A stretch of DNA of 64,000 nt from Rodentibacter genomosp. 1 (GCF_001999285.1 NZ_MLHN01000011.1:124001-188000); one strand, 5' to 3'. Counted from the stretch's first letter, positions 39,367 through 49,375 are shown. Notes: generated by a model from the letters alone, not told the origin. A program made the numbers and translations.

Positions 39367-39933
39367 ATGGCTACATATACTACCAGTGATTTCAAACCGG
39401 GTCTAAAATTTATGCAAGATGGCGAACCTTGCGTGATCGTTGAAAATGAATTTGTCAAACCGGGAAAAGGTCAAGCATTTACCCGTACCCGTATTCGTAA
39501 ATTAATTTCCGGCAAAGTGTTGGATGTAAACTTTAAATCCGGTACTTCTGTTGAAGCAGCTGACGTTATGGATCTTAACTTAACCTATTCATACAAAGAC
39601 GATGCATTTTGGTATTTTATGCACCCTGAAACCTTCGAGCAGTATTCTGCCGATGCAAAAGCAGTGGGAGATGCAGAAAAATGGTTATTAGACCAAGCAG
39701 ATTGTATCGTTACTCTATGGAACGGTGCACCAATTACCGTAACACCACCAAACTTCGTTGAATTAGAAATCGTGGATACCGACCCTGGCTTAAAAGGTGA
39801 TACCGCTGGTACCGGCGGCAAACCGGCAACCCTCAGCACCGGTGCAGTCGTAAAAGTGCCTCTATTCGTTCAAATTGGTGAAGTAATTAAAGTGGATACC
39901 CGTTCGGGCGAATATGTTTCCCGTGTGAAATAA
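39367..39933 (+). CDS. efp: Elongation factor P
   Basis: The 188-residue protein has the three-domain form of EF-P, and the modified lysine is K34 in the loop VKPGKGQAF. That loop is the substrate of EpmA/EpmB, and epmB is the divergent neighbour. EF-P relieves ribosome stalling at polyproline. Length agrees with E. coli (188). A strong terminator follows. The promoter must lie in the short gap shared with epmB and within the epmB 5' end. Confidence 0.97.
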   Translation: MATYTTSDFKPGLKFMQDGEPCVIVENEFVKPGKGQAFTRTRIRKLISGKVLDVNFKSGTSVEAADVMDLNLTYSYKDDAFWYFMHPETFEQYSADAKAVGDAEKWLLDQADCIVTLWNGAPITVTPPNFVELEIVDTDPGLKGDTAGTGGKPATLSTGAVVKVPLFVQIGEVIKVDTRSGEYVSRVK

Positions 39934-39948
39934 TCCTTTTTTAAGATA

Positions 39949-39998
39949 AAAAGAGCGGTCAAAAAATCTCATGAATTTTTGACCGCTCTTTTGTTTTT
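39949..39998 (+). terminator. Terminator after efp with uptake-signal-like stem
   Basis: AAAAGAGCGGTCAAAAA (39949-39965) pairs perfectly with its complement (39976-39992), giving a 17-bp stem, a 10-base loop and a trailing T-rich run. The stem core GAGCGGTCAAAAA differs by one base from the uptake signal GTGCGGTCAAAAA. Confidence 0.92.
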
Positions 39999-40074
39999 AA
40001 AATCTACACTCCAAAAAACAGATAAATAGTGGTAGCATTGGATTAGAAATGAGCAAAGCCTTCTAAGGAATATT

Positions 40075-40332
40075 ATGACACTCACACAACGATACAAACA
40101 AGCTGCTAAGGAAGCGAGATGGGCATTAGGGCTCAGTTTCTTATATGTGATCGGTTGGTGTTTATGCGCTTACTTACCAAAAGAAACTTTAGGTCCAATC
40201 GGTTTCCCCCTTTGGTTTGAGCTTTCCTGCATCTATTTACCGATTTTGTTTATCGTTGTCGGCTATTGGGTCATCAAAATTGTCTATCTGGATATTTCCT
40301 TAGAAATCAAAGATAAGGGCGATAAGCAATGA
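40075..40332 (+). CDS. yhdT: YhdT family small membrane protein
   Basis: The 85-residue protein has two hydrophobic segments (LGLSFLYVIGWCLCAYLP and LSCIYLPILFIVVGYWVIKIVYL) and the WGW-like, PxGFPxWFE pattern (GPIGFPLWFELSC) of YhdT. Its stop overlaps the panF start by 4 bp. YhdT is nearly always encoded with panF and probably acts as an accessory part of the symporter, by analogy with small subunits of other sodium/solute symporters. No direct function is known. Confidence 0.9.
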   Translation: MTLTQRYKQAAKEARWALGLSFLYVIGWCLCAYLPKETLGPIGFPLWFELSCIYLPILFIVVGYWVIKIVYLDISLEIKDKGDKQ

Positions 40333-41789
40333 ATCTCGGCATCATTCTTCCTTTAATCATCTATCTCACTTTTGTATTTGGGGCGGCGATCTATGCTTAT
40401 GTGAAGCGAACAAAAGGCGATTTTTTAACAGAATATTATGTCGGAAATCGCTCAATGACAGGTTTTGTGCTTGCCATGACCACTGCCTCTACCTATGCCA
40501 GCGCCAGTTCTTTTGTCGGGGGGCCGGGAGCTGCCTATAAATATGGGTTGGGTTGGGTATTGCTAGCCATGATCCAAGTGCCTGCCGTATGGCTTGCTTT
40601 GGGCGTATTAGGCAAAAAATTTGCTCTCCTTTCAAGAGAAACGAACGCCCTCACCATCAATGATCTTTTCTTGTATCGCTACAAAAATAAATACCTTGTT
40701 TGGATTTCAAGTCTTGCCTTATTACTCGCTTTTTTTGCGGCGATGACCGTGCAATTTATCGGTGGTGCACGATTACTTGAAACGACCATTGGAATTTCTT
40801 ACACGCAGGCGCTTTTACTTTTCGCCTTCACTGTGGGGATTTATACGTTTATCGGCGGCTTCCGTGCCGTGGTGCTGACTGATACCATTCAAGGCACCGT
40901 GATGATTATCGGTACGGTGATTTTACTAGGCGGAACCATTTATGCTCTTGGTGGCGTAGAAAGTGCGGTCAATAAATTAACCGAAATTGATCCTGCCTTA
41001 GTCAGCCCTTATGGACCGAACAATATGCTCGGTTTTCAATTTATGGCTTCATTTTGGGTGCTCGTCTGTTTTGGTGTGGTAGGATTACCACACACAGCGG
41101 TGCGTTGTATGGCATTTAAAGACAGTAAAGCTCTGCACCGCGGGATGTTGATCGGCACCATTGTGCTTTCTTTAATTATGTTCGGAATGCACTTATCCGG
41201 TGCATTAGGGCGTGCGATTATCCCTAATTTAACCATTGCGGATCAGGTTATCCCCACCCTCATGTTGCAAGTTCTTCCACCTATTGTGGCAGGGATTTTC
41301 TTAGCCGCCCCGATGTCTGCCATAATGTCCACCATTGATGCACAGCTGATTCAATCATCATCAATTTTTGTCAAAGATTTATATCTTTCTGCCAAGCCAA
41401 ATGCGGCTAAAAATGAGAAAAAAATCAGCTATTTTTCTTCCATTATTACGCTGATTTTAACCGCACTTTTAATTCTTGCTGCTCTTAATCCGCCAGATAT
41501 GATTATTTGGCTGAACTTGTTCGCTTTTGGAGGATTGGAAGCCGCCTTTTTATGGGTTATCGTGTTAGGAATTTATTGGGATAAAGCCAATGCTTACGGG
41601 GCATTAAGCTCAATGATTGTCGGCTTAGGCAGTTATATTTTACTCACGCAACTCAATATGAAACTGCTTGGATTCCATCAAATCGTGCCGGCATTAACAT
41701 TCGGTTTAATCGCATTTTTAGTGGGGAATAAATTGGGTGAGATCCGTATGAAAAAACAGCGTAAAAAATCACCGCACTTGAGGAATTAA
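40329..41789 (+). CDS. panF: Sodium/pantothenate symporter
   Basis: The 486-residue SSS-family protein has about thirteen membrane segments and conserved segments EYYVGNRSMTGFVLAMTTASTYASASSFVGGPGAAYKYGLGW and SAIMSTIDAQLIQSSSIF. It imports pantothenate for coenzyme A synthesis. The position downstream of yhdT and upstream of prmA is conserved in gammaproteobacteria, with a DMT gene inserted here as in H. influenzae. Uptake signals lie near 40962, 41462 and at the C terminus (41771). Confidence 0.95.
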   Translation: MNLGIILPLIIYLTFVFGAAIYAYVKRTKGDFLTEYYVGNRSMTGFVLAMTTASTYASASSFVGGPGAAYKYGLGWVLLAMIQVPAVWLALGVLGKKFALLSRETNALTINDLFLYRYKNKYLVWISSLALLLAFFAAMTVQFIGGARLLETTIGISYTQALLLFAFTVGIYTFIGGFRAVVLTDTIQGTVMIIGTVILLGGTIYALGGVESAVNKLTEIDPALVSPYGPNNMLGFQFMASFWVLVCFGVVGLPHTAVRCMAFKDSKALHRGMLIGTIVLSLIMFGMHLSGALGRAIIPNLTIADQVIPTLMLQVLPPIVAGIFLAAPMSAIMSTIDAQLIQSSSIFVKDLYLSAKPNAAKNEKKISYFSSIITLILTALLILAALNPPDMIIWLNLFAFGGLEAAFLWVIVLGIYWDKANAYGALSSMIVGLGSYILLTQLNMKLLGFHQIVPALTFGLIAFLVGNKLGEIRMKKQRKKSPHLRN

Positions 41790-41799
41790 CCGACATTAT

Positions 41800-41875
41800 G
41801 TGGCAGGGACACAGACCTGAAATAAAATCAAATTTTTAATATGCTATTACTGGACACAAGATATGTGTCCCTACA
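41800..41875 (+). repeat. Dispersed palindromic element, copy 4 (diverged)
   Basis: The right arm TGTCCCTACA with hairpin GGACACA-AGATA-TGTGTCC (41852-41870) and a spacer matching AAAATCAAAT of copy 1 identify it. The left arm is reduced to GCAGGGACACAGACC. It has the same orientation as copies 1 and 5. It sits between panF and the DMT gene. Confidence 0.7.
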
Positions 41876-41889
41876 AATAAACAAAAATA

Positions 41890-42762
41890 ATGCTCTATCA
41901 AATTATCGCCTTGCTGCTTTGGAGCAGTTCACTCATCGCAGCCAAATTCACTTATTCGATGATGGATCCCGTGCTTGTCGTCCAAGTGCGGTTAATTATT
42001 GCAATGATTTTCGTCTTTCCCCTCTTTTTACGTCGTTGGAAAAAAATTAGCTATCCCATGAGAAAACAATTGTGGTGGCTCGCCTTTTTTAACTATACCG
42101 CCGTTTTCTTATTACAATTTATCGGCTTGAAATATACTTCTGCTTCCAGTGCGGTCACGATGATTGGGCTAGAACCTCTTCTTGTCGTATTCGTTGGCCA
42201 TTTCTTTTTCAAAGACAAAGCAAAATGGTTCCATTGGCTCTTCGGTGGTCTCGCATTTTTAGGCGTTGCCGTGATGATTAATGGTGGACAACACCATGAA
42301 GGGATCAATGAAATTAGCTTATTTGGTTGTTTATTAGTGTTATCGGCAGGTATTATTTTTGCCTGTGTGTTGCGTTGGACACAATCTATTGTCGCCAAAA
42401 TATCTACTCAAGCCTATACTTCAGCAACCCTTGTATTAGGTACAATCACCACATTGCCCTTCACCTTAGTGTTAACTGAAAACTGGGAAATTCATTTGAA
42501 TGGATACGGTATCATCGGATTATTTTATCTCGCTATCGGTTGTAGTTGGCTCGCTTACTGGCTGTGGAATAAGGGGCTAAATAGTGTAGATGCCAACCTT
42601 TCCGGCGTTTTAGTCTCTCTTGAGCCCCTATTTGGTATTTTATTTGCAGTTTTATTACTTGGCGAAACGCTTTCATTTTCAACCGCACTTGGCATCACAA
42701 TCATTATGTTTGCCACACTTGGTTCGACATTACTGCCGAAATTTTTGAAAAAATCGGTATAA
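41890..42762 (+). CDS. DMT-superfamily (EamA) transporter
   Basis: The 290-residue protein has ten predicted membrane segments as two EamA repeats; the conserved LGLKYTSASSAVTMIGLEPLLVVF-like segment is in repeat 1 (GLKYTSASSAVTMIGLEPLL) and SGVLVSLEPLFGILFAVLLLGETLS in repeat 2. It is probably an exporter of small metabolites such as amino acids, but no substrate can be named. It is flanked on both sides by palindromic elements in the same orientation (copies 4 and 5). Confidence 0.85.
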   Translation: MLYQIIALLLWSSSLIAAKFTYSMMDPVLVVQVRLIIAMIFVFPLFLRRWKKISYPMRKQLWWLAFFNYTAVFLLQFIGLKYTSASSAVTMIGLEPLLVVFVGHFFFKDKAKWFHWLFGGLAFLGVAVMINGGQHHEGINEISLFGCLLVLSAGIIFACVLRWTQSIVAKISTQAYTSATLVLGTITTLPFTLVLTENWEIHLNGYGIIGLFYLAIGCSWLAYWLWNKGLNSVDANLSGVLVSLEPLFGILFAVLLLGETLSFSTALGITIIMFATLGSTLLPKFLKKSV

Positions 42763-42792
42763 TGCACGCCATATTCACCCAATAATGAACAT

Positions 42793-42935
42793 ATAGCAAC
42801 TGCATAAGCTTGGTTTATCTGTAGGGACACACTGCGTATGTCCCTTATAAAACCAATTTATTTCAATATGTTACGGACATACGCATGTCGTGTATCTCTA
42901 CGTTTTATTGACATTCTTATTCGTGCATTTGCTAT
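42793..42935 (+). repeat. Dispersed palindromic element, copy 5 (with terminal inverted repeat)
   Basis: Arms at 42820-42843 and 42874-42900 match copy 1 (TGTAGGGACACACTGCG start) around the spacer CAATTTATTTCAATATGTTA. This copy shows best the outer ends: ATAGCAACTGCA (42793-42804) and, reversed, ATAGCAAATGCA (42935-42924), a 12-bp inverted repeat with one mismatch. That gives a unit of 143 bp. It lies between the DMT gene and prmA. Confidence 0.8.
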
Positions 42936-42961
42936 AAATATCGTAAACAAAGGAAAAATAT

Positions 42962-43849
42962 ATGGCTTGGATTCAAATTCGCCTAAACAGCACAAATGAA
43001 AAAGCAGAACAAATCAGTGATTTTTTAGAAGAAATCGGTTCGGTGTCCGTCACATTTATGGATAGCCAAGATACGCCGATTTTTGAACCTTTACCGGGTG
43101 AAACCCGCCTTTGGGGTAATACGGATGTGATAGCGTTATTTGATGCAGAAACCAATATGACGGAAATTATTGATTTGCTAAAACAAGCAGGGCATTTAGA
43201 TGAAAATACCGCCTACAAAGTTGAACAAATTGAAGATAAAGACTGGGAGCGGGAATGGATGGATAATTTCCATCCTATGCAATTTGGTAAACGTTTGTGG
43301 ATTTGTCCAAGTTGGCGTGAAGTGCCGGATGAAAATGCGGTCAATGTCATGCTTGATCCCGGCCTCGCATTTGGTACCGGTACACACCCTACTACAGCCC
43401 TTTGTTTAGAATGGTTAGACGGATTAGATCTGGAAGGTAAAACAGTAATTGATTTTGGTTGTGGTTCAGGCATTTTAGCCATCGCCGCATTAAAGCTAGG
43501 CGCCAAGAACGCAATTGGAATTGACATCGATCCTCAAGCTATTCTTGCCAGCCGTAATAATGCGGAGCAAAACGGTGTGGCGGCTCGTTTACAACTCTTT
43601 TTATCTGATGAGAAACCGGAAAATCTAAAAGCTGATGTTGTTGTTGCCAATATTCTCGCCGGCCCATTAAAAGAGCTTTATCCGGTGATTAGTCAGCTTG
43701 TAAAAGAAAACGGCGAGCTTGGCTTATCCGGTATTTTAGAAACCCAAGCCCAATCTGTGTACGAAGCTTACACACAAACGTTTACTTTAGATCCTGTATC
43801 CGTGCGTGAAGAGTGGTGTCGTATTACAGGTAAATTAAAAAACCATTAA
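42962..43849 (+). CDS. prmA: Ribosomal protein L11 methyltransferase
   Basis: The 295-residue protein has the N-terminal substrate-binding domain ([30 protein letters not shown]), the linker [20 protein letters not shown] and the SAM motif [20 protein letters not shown]. It trimethylates several positions of L11. Length equals the E. coli enzyme (293). It precedes dusB-fis, an order common in gammaproteobacteria. An AAGGAAAAATAT ribosome site precedes the ATG. Confidence 0.97.
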   Translation: MAWIQIRLNSTNEKAEQISDFLEEIGSVSVTFMDSQDTPIFEPLPGETRLWGNTDVIALFDAETNMTEIIDLLKQAGHLDENTAYKVEQIEDKDWEREWMDNFHPMQFGKRLWICPSWREVPDENAVNVMLDPGLAFGTGTHPTTALCLEWLDGLDLEGKTVIDFGCGSGILAIAALKLGAKNAIGIDIDPQAILASRNNAEQNGVAARLQLFLSDEKPENLKADVVVANILAGPLKELYPVISQLVKENGELGLSGILETQAQSVYEAYTQTFTLDPVSVREEWCRITGKLKNH

Positions 43850-43897
43850 TTTCTTTTTGTCAATCAAAAAAAGTGTATTTTTTGAACAAATTTCACT

Positions 43898-43932
43898 TTG
43901 CAAACTAGGGTAAAATGCGTATGATAGCACGC
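43898..43932 (+). promoter_or_regulatory. Probable dusB-fis promoter
   Basis: TTGCAA (43898-43903) and TATGAT (43920-43925) are 16 bp apart and followed by AGCACGCC, a GC-rich discriminator as in growth-rate-controlled fis promoters. The site is in the 162-bp gap before dusB. Assignment is by pattern only. Confidence 0.5.
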
Positions 43933-44011
43933 CTTATCGGTTGTCGCCCCTATTCAATGATAATAGTGGTGACGATAATGGATTTAGGTTGGTTTAGGTG
44001 GTAAAGATAAA

Positions 44012-44992
44012 ATGCGAATCGGTTCATACCAGTTAAAAAATCGTGTTTTACTCGCCCCAATGGCTGGCATTACCGATAAGCCCTTTCGTCGTCTTTGTAC
44101 ACATTATGGTGCAGGGCTCACATTCTCAGAAATGATGTCCGCCAATCCGCAAGTTTGGCATACGGAGAAATCTAAACTTCGTTTAGCCCATAGTGATGAC
44201 TTAGGCATTAATGCCGTGCAAATTGCAGGTTCCGATCCATTAGAAATGGCACAAGCTGCTGCTATTAATGTGGAATACGGCGCAGAAATTATCGACATCA
44301 ATATGGGATGTCCCGCTAAAAAGGTAAATCGCAAGCTCGCAGGCTCAGCCTTATTGCAATTTCCTGAATTGGTAGAAAACATTCTACGGGAAGTGGTCAA
44401 TGCCGTTAATGTACCTGTTACTTTAAAAATTCGCACTGGCTGGGATAAATCCCATCGAAATTGTATACAAATCGGTAAAATTGCCGAACAATCGGGTATT
44501 CAAGCTTTAACGATTCATGGGCGGACGAGAGAATGTCTGTTTGAAGGTGAAGCTGAATACGACAATATTCGTGCAGTCAAAAGCGCTATTTCAATTCCAG
44601 TAATTGCAAATGGCGATATTGATTCTGCTGAAAAAGCAAAAACAGTGCTTGATTATACAGGTGCTGATGCAATTATGATCGGTCGTGCTGCACTCGGTAA
44701 TCCATGGCTATTTCAAGCAGTAGATGCCTTCATTGAGCATGATTCGATAATTCAAACGCCGAGTCTAAGTGAAAAGTGCGGTCAAATCTTGCATCATATT
44801 AAAGAATTACATCAATTCTATGGTGAGCAAAAAGGTTATCGTATTGCACGTAAACATGTAGCTTGGTATTTACAGGGAATTCAACCCAATTCCGTTTTTA
44901 GACAGACTTTTAACACAATCAGTGATCCTAAAGAGCAGCTTATTGTGTTGGAAGAGTTTTTAAATTCAATTTTGGATAGAGAGAAATGTTAG
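44012..44992 (+). CDS. dusB: tRNA-dihydrouridine synthase B
   Basis: The 326-residue flavoenzyme has [16 protein letters not shown], the catalytic cysteine in [33 protein letters not shown] and [25 protein letters not shown]. It reduces specific uridines to dihydrouridine in tRNA. It overlaps the fis start by 7 bp, the standard dusB-fis operon. An uptake signal near 44775 encodes KCGQIL. Confidence 0.97.
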   Translation: MRIGSYQLKNRVLLAPMAGITDKPFRRLCTHYGAGLTFSEMMSANPQVWHTEKSKLRLAHSDDLGINAVQIAGSDPLEMAQAAAINVEYGAEIIDINMGCPAKKVNRKLAGSALLQFPELVENILREVVNAVNVPVTLKIRTGWDKSHRNCIQIGKIAEQSGIQALTIHGRTRECLFEGEAEYDNIRAVKSAISIPVIANGDIDSAEKAKTVLDYTGADAIMIGRAALGNPWLFQAVDAFIEHDSIIQTPSLSEKCGQILHHIKELHQFYGEQKGYRIARKHVAWYLQGIQPNSVFRQTFNTISDPKEQLIVLEEFLNSILDREKC

Positions 44993-45285
44993 AACAACAA
45001 CGTAGTCCATCTGAAGCATTAACCGTTTCAGTTTTAAACGCTCAATCACAAGTAACCAATAAACCATTACGTGATTCTGTTAAACAAGCATTACGTAATT
45101 ATTTATCACAATTAGATGGTCAAGATGTGAATGATCTTTACGAATTAGTATTATCGGAAGTTGAACACCCTATGTTGGATATGGTTATGCAATATACCCG
45201 CGGTAACCAAACTCGTGCTGCTAATATGCTTGGTATCAATCGTGGCACCTTACGCAAAAAATTGAAAAAATACGGTATGGGTTAA
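44986..45285 (+). CDS. fis: DNA-binding protein Fis
   Basis: The 99-residue nucleoid protein ends with the helix-turn-helix [30 protein letters not shown], nearly identical to E. coli Fis (98). It bends DNA, activates rRNA and tRNA promoters in fast growth and takes part in site-specific recombination. It is translated from within the dusB end. A clear terminator follows. Confidence 0.98.
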   Translation: MLEQQRSPSEALTVSVLNAQSQVTNKPLRDSVKQALRNYLSQLDGQDVNDLYELVLSEVEHPMLDMVMQYTRGNQTRAANMLGINRGTLRKKLKKYGMG

Positions 45286-45318
45286 TCAAATTCCTCCGAT
45301 AAATTAATGCTAAAAATT

Positions 45319-45346
45319 GCCTACTTAACTCAAGTAGGCTTTTTTC
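45319..45346 (+). terminator. Terminator after dusB-fis
   Basis: GCCTACTT (45319-45326) pairs with AAGTAGGC (45332-45339) around a 5-base loop and is followed by six T. It is a standard intrinsic terminator. Confidence 0.92.
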
Positions 45347-45465
45347 TTCCATTAAAAAACAAGTCATCCAACCCCATTATTTCTCTTCATAATCAGTCGG
45401 CTAATAGGCATACTCATTGGGGAATTTCTCTATTCATGCTATCCTAAGCAACTTTTTCAAAAAAT

Positions 45466-46722
45466 ATGACTGTTATGACACAAAACCACTTAAGCCAACA
45501 ACGATTTTCAGATCTTGCTTTACACCCTATCGTGTTAAAAGCATTGCAAAATAATAAATTTGAATATTGCACACCTATCCAAGCCCTTTCACTGCCGATC
45601 ACATTGAAAGGCAGAGATGTTGCCGGACAAGCGCAAACCGGTACGGGTAAAACCTTAGCTTTTTTAACGGCGACTTTTCACCATTTACTCAATAATCCCA
45701 AAAATAGCATTCGTTACAATCAACCAAGAGCCCTCATTCTGGCTCCAACTCGTGAACTTTCGGTACAAATTAGTCATGATTCAGAGTTGTTTACAAAAAC
45801 AACCGGATTAAAAACCGCACTTGCTTATGGTGGCGAGGGCTATGACAAGCAATTACAAGCCATTGAACAGGGTGTAGATATCTTAATTGGCACAACAGGA
45901 CGCGTGATTGATTATGTCAAGCAAGGGATTATTCATTTAGATCAAATTCAAGTGGTTGTATTAGATGAGGCAGATCGAATGTTTGATCTCGGTTTTATTC
46001 GCGATATTCGTTATTTACTGCGTAAATGTCCTGTGCCTCAACATCGTCTAACGATGCTCTTTTCTGCCACGCTTTCTTACAAAGTGCGGGAGCTTGCTTT
46101 TGAAGATATGAATACTCCGGCATACATCGAAATTGAGCCGGAACAAAAAACCGGGCATCGTATTAAAGAAGAATTATTTTATCCATCAAATAGTGACAAA
46201 ATGGCATTATTATTGACACTCATTGAGGAAGAATGGCCGGATCGCTGTATTGTGTTTGCCAATACTAAACATAGGTGTGAAGAAATTTGGGGCTATTTGG
46301 CGGCTGATGGACATCGGGTAGGATTACTAACCGGTGATATTGCACAGAAAAAGCGCCTTTCTTTGTTAAAACAATTTACTGATGGTCAGTTAGATATTCT
46401 CGTAGCCACCGATGTTGCTGCACGAGGTTTACATATCTCGGATGTTACCCATGTCTTTAATTATGATTTACCGGATGATCGTGAAGATTATGTCCATCGC
46501 ATTGGACGTACCGGTCGTGCCGGTGAAAGTGGGGTTTCTATTAGCTTTGCATGCGAGGAATATGCGATGAACTTACCGGCCATTGAAGAATATATCGGGC
46601 ATTCAATTCCTGTCAGCCAGTATGATTCGACTTCTCTATTAAATTTACCAAAACCACTTCGGTTGAAATCAAAATTTAACAATCATACCCGCACGCTATC
46701 AAGAAATCATCGCACCTATTGA
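45466..46722 (+). CDS. rhlB: DEAD-box ATP-dependent RNA helicase RhlB
   Basis: The 418-residue protein has the Q motif ([19 protein letters not shown]), [29 protein letters not shown], and [13 protein letters not shown]. RhlB is the degradosome helicase that feeds structured RNA to PNPase. Length equals E. coli RhlB (421). A second ATG at 45475 ([11 protein letters not shown]) is as likely a start; neither has a clear ribosome site. The gene converges with tonB across a shared hairpin terminator. Confidence 0.93.
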   Translation: MTVMTQNHLSQQRFSDLALHPIVLKALQNNKFEYCTPIQALSLPITLKGRDVAGQAQTGTGKTLAFLTATFHHLLNNPKNSIRYNQPRALILAPTRELSVQISHDSELFTKTTGLKTALAYGGEGYDKQLQAIEQGVDILIGTTGRVIDYVKQGIIHLDQIQVVVLDEADRMFDLGFIRDIRYLLRKCPVPQHRLTMLFSATLSYKVRELAFEDMNTPAYIEIEPEQKTGHRIKEELFYPSNSDKMALLLTLIEEEWPDRCIVFANTKHRCEEIWGYLAADGHRVGLLTGDIAQKKRLSLLKQFTDGQLDILVATDVAARGLHISDVTHVFNYDLPDDREDYVHRIGRTGRAGESGVSISFACEEYAMNLPAIEEYIGHSIPVSQYDSTSLLNLPKPLRLKSKFNNHTRTLSRNHRTY

Positions 46723-46738
46723 TAATGAATTTTATAAA

Positions 46739-46771
46739 CAAAAAAGCAGAGATAAAACTCCGCTTTTTTTA
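46739..46771. terminator. Bidirectional terminator between rhlB and tonB
   Basis: AAAAAGC-A-GAG (46741-46751) and CTC-C-GCTTTTT (46758-46768) pair with one A/C mismatch around a 6-base loop. T runs on both strands allow it to serve both convergent genes. Confidence 0.8.
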
Positions 46772-46775
46772 TCCA

Positions 46776-47552
46776 TTATTGTAAACTAAAACGAATAGGA
46801 ACAGAAAGTTTGCTTGCAAGGCCTGTCGGTTTAGGGCCTACCGGTTTTGCGTTTTGCACGGCTTTCAATGCCGCATTATCTAGACTCTCATCACCCGAGG
46901 ATCTCACAATATTTTCACCACTCAACACACCATCATGCCCGATATTAAACGATATGTGAACAATACCTTGTTTACGCATCATTTTAGCCCTTGTCGGATA
47001 TTGTTTACGGCGCTCAATTTCACGATATAACGCAGCCTTATAAGTAGCAATTTCATTCGTATTTGAGCCACTTCCAACCATATTGGACTGAGTATTGACC
47101 ATACTGGTACTCGTCGCCTTTGAACTTACTGAAGAGGCAGAATTTATATTACGTTCTCCAACCGGTAAATTTTTTGACAAGGTTTGCCCTTTTTCTTTAG
47201 GCTTCACCTCTTTTTTAGGTTTTTCTTTTTGTGGTTTTACCTTATCTTTTGGTTTTTCCGGCTTTCTCTCCGGCTCTTTTTTCTTCTCAACTTCAGGTTT
47301 CTTAGTTGGATCAGCAATAATCTCCTTTTTCAATAGTTCGGGTTCAGCTTTTTGAGGTAATGGTTCCGAAGACGATTCCTCCACACGCATCCCCTGTATC
47401 ATTTCCATAGAAATACTGGTTGCTAATTCACCTGCATGACTATTCGCACTATCATTTCCTTTATGCCAGTTCCACAATAATACACTTACAACCGCCCCAT
47501 GAATAAAAAGAGAAATAAGTAAACCTAAAAATGAACGTTTAACTTGTTTCAT
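46776..47552 (-). CDS. tonB: Energy transducer TonB
   Basis: The 258-residue protein has an N-terminal membrane anchor (FLGLLISLFIHGAVVSVLLW with the SxxxH pattern), a periplasmic Lys/Pro/Glu-rich spacer (EVEKKKEPERKPEKPK), and a C-terminal TonB domain with YPTRAKMMRKQGIVHISFNIGHDG and SLDNAALKAVQNAKP. It passes proton-motive force from ExbB-ExbD to outer-membrane receptors. It starts 8 bp after exbD in the order exbB-exbD-tonB typical of Pasteurellaceae. Confidence 0.95.
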   Translation of the reverse strand: MKQVKRSFLGLLISLFIHGAVVSVLLWNWHKGNDSANSHAGELATSISMEMIQGMRVEESSSEPLPQKAEPELLKKEIIADPTKKPEVEKKKEPERKPEKPKDKVKPQKEKPKKEVKPKEKGQTLSKNLPVGERNINSASSVSSKATSTSMVNTQSNMVGSGSNTNEIATYKAALYREIERRKQYPTRAKMMRKQGIVHISFNIGHDGVLSGENIVRSSGDESLDNAALKAVQNAKPVGPKPTGLASKLSVPIRFSLQ

Positions 47553-47560
47553 TGCTTTTC

Positions 47561-47983
47561 CTATTTCGTCGCTGCTTCCGCTATTACAGATTTTGAACTA
47601 CTCCCTCTATCCTTCATTGATACGATTGCCACATTCTTAATTTCATTTTTGGCCAGTAAATCAGTAATATTAACAAAATCTTGAAAGCTCGCTTCTGCAT
47701 CAATTTTTAATGTTACTTTTTGTGCTTTATTCCAATGATTAACTTCCGTTTCTAGCGCCTCCCGAGAGATAGGTTTATCATTAAAATAAAGCTCACCTTT
47801 CTGAGTAACCGTTACAAGTTTCGCAAGTTCATCAGATTTAAACGCAACAGCCGTACTCGCTTTTGGTACATTAACTTGAATTTTACCCTGTGAAATAAAC
47901 GAAGCCGTAATTAGTACAATCGCTAACAGCACCAACATAATATCAATGAAAGGAATAATATTAATTTCATCAAATCTCTTCAC
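47561..47983 (-). CDS. exbD: Biopolymer transport protein ExbD
   Basis: The 140-residue protein has one N-terminal membrane segment with the essential aspartate ([23 protein letters not shown]) and a periplasmic domain. It forms the proton channel with ExbB. It lies 2 bp after the exbB stop and 8 bp before tonB, an obvious operon. Length agrees with E. coli ExbD (141). Confidence 0.95.
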   Translation of the reverse strand: MKRFDEINIIPFIDIMLVLLAIVLITASFISQGKIQVNVPKASTAVAFKSDELAKLVTVTQKGELYFNDKPISREALETEVNHWNKAQKVTLKIDAEASFQDFVNITDLLAKNEIKNVAIVSMKDRGSSSKSVIAEAATK

Positions 47984-47985
47984 GA

Positions 47986-48438
47986 TTATTCCTTATCTTT
48001 TTGTGAATTTAATACTTTCCACTTTAAGCGGTTTACTTCAATCTTACGATTTAAGCCGTTATAAAAAATCATTGAAGGGATAGCGACTAAAATACCAAGA
48101 GCCGTCGCCTTTAATGCTAAAGAGAGGTGTAGCATAATTTCACCGGCATCAACATCGCCTCCCCCCTGACCAATTTGATAAAACGTCAATAAAATACCAA
48201 TGACCGTACCTAATAAACCAACATAAGGTGCATTTGCCCCTACTGTTGAAATAATAGTCATATTTCGATTCAAATCGATATCTAAAGCATGGATATTAGC
48301 GTATTTACTTACATTTATTTTAGTTAAGAAAATAAAGCGCTCAATAACCATGGCAAGCATAAGAACGCTCATAACAAGTAAAAGCCCGATAATGATGTAG
48401 TCACTGTACTGTTGTAAAAATTCAAAAAGTTGAGGCAT
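47986..48438 (-). CDS. exbB: Biopolymer transport protein ExbB
   Basis: The 150-residue protein is the short ExbB form seen in Haemophilus (E. coli 244), with three membrane segments and the family signature [24 protein letters not shown] and [25 protein letters not shown]. It is the first gene of exbB-exbD-tonB. A Fur-box-like sequence lies about 20-40 bp upstream. Confidence 0.94.
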   Translation of the reverse strand: MPQLFEFLQQYSDYIIIGLLLVMSVLMLAMVIERFIFLTKINVSKYANIHALDIDLNRNMTIISTVGANAPYVGLLGTVIGILLTFYQIGQGGGDVDAGEIMLHLSLALKATALGILVAIPSMIFYNGLNRKIEVNRLKWKVLNSQKDKE

Positions 48439-48456
48439 TTCCTATCCTTAAAAAAC

Positions 48457-48478
48457 AATTGAGAATTGATTTCAATTA
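48457..48478 (-). promoter_or_regulatory. Candidate Fur box upstream of exbB-exbD-tonB
   Basis: AATTGA (48457-48462) and TCAATT (48472-48477) form an inverted repeat. The internal hexamers GAGAAT-TGATTT-CAATTA match the GATAAT-GATAAT-CATTAT pattern at about 12 of 18 positions. The operon is usually iron regulated, which fits, but the match is imperfect. Confidence 0.4.
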
Positions 48479-48555
48479 GATTACAAATTCTAACAAAAGG
48501 AAAAGAGATCGTAAATACGAATTGGATAAACACGGGAATTTTTAACCGCACTTTT

Positions 48556-49314
48556 TTAATGCTGATCCCGTTCCCATAGTTCTGCATATTTCACAAATGT
48601 AGAGTGGGCAGACAGTGCTGCGAGTAGAAAGCCTTGCTTTCCATCTAAGAAACCAGCTTTCAAAATATACATTTTGACAAAACAGGCAATAGCATGGCTT
48701 GAACCTTGCCAGAGTGTCGCCTTTTTATTTTTTGCTTGGCGTTGGTCTGCCCAAGCTTTTGCATAATTGGCTGATTTCACGAGATAGTGATGAATGCTTT
48801 TATAAGTGAAATGTTGTAAATCACCTTCCAATTTTTCAACACGGGTATGGCTTGGATAGCGAACTTTTTCATGTACTAATGAGTCATCATAGCCAGCATA
48901 ATCTGTACGATATAAACGTACTACGTAGTCAGGGTACCAACCCGAATGACGAATTTCACGTCCAAATACTTCGCTGACCCGTGGGATCTTAAACACGGTA
49001 TTTTCTGCATTTTGTTGCACCGCCTGTTTAATTGAGGCCTGCAATTCAGGCGTCACCCGTTCATCGGCATCCAACCAAAATACATAGTCACAGGTAACAT
49101 ATTGTTGAGCGATCTGACGTTGTTTACCAAAGCCGGGCCAGTCGGTATTCTCATAAAATTTTGCCCCATAGCTTAGCGCAATTTCCTTTGTATTATCGGT
49201 ACTGCCTGAATCTAAAATGATGATTTCATCTACCCAATCTTTCACTGTATCTAGGCACAATGCAAGATCTTTAGCTTCATTTTTTACAATCATCGCAATA
49301 CTAATTGTTGGCAT
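48556..49314 (-). CDS. lgtF: Lipooligosaccharide glucosyltransferase LgtF (GT2 family)
   Basis: The 252-residue GT-A enzyme starts [23 protein letters not shown] and has [24 protein letters not shown] and [11 protein letters not shown], as in the WaaE/LgtF group. LgtF adds beta-1,4-glucose to heptose I of the inner core, on the cytoplasmic face. It is divergent from waaA and near coaD, the same cluster as in H. influenzae. A protein of this group may also act on other inner-core heptose residues; the exact linkage is inferred. Confidence 0.85.
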   Translation of the reverse strand: MPTISIAMIVKNEAKDLALCLDTVKDWVDEIIILDSGSTDNTKEIALSYGAKFYENTDWPGFGKQRQIAQQYVTCDYVFWLDADERVTPELQASIKQAVQQNAENTVFKIPRVSEVFGREIRHSGWYPDYVVRLYRTDYAGYDDSLVHEKVRYPSHTRVEKLEGDLQHFTYKSIHHYLVKSANYAKAWADQRQAKNKKATLWQGSSHAIACFVKMYILKAGFLDGKQGFLLAALSAHSTFVKYAELWERDQH

Positions 49315-49375
49315 ATTCTGATCCTTTTTTTGCTATACTACCCAAAATTTTTTCCAGTATAACCGAATTTAATCT

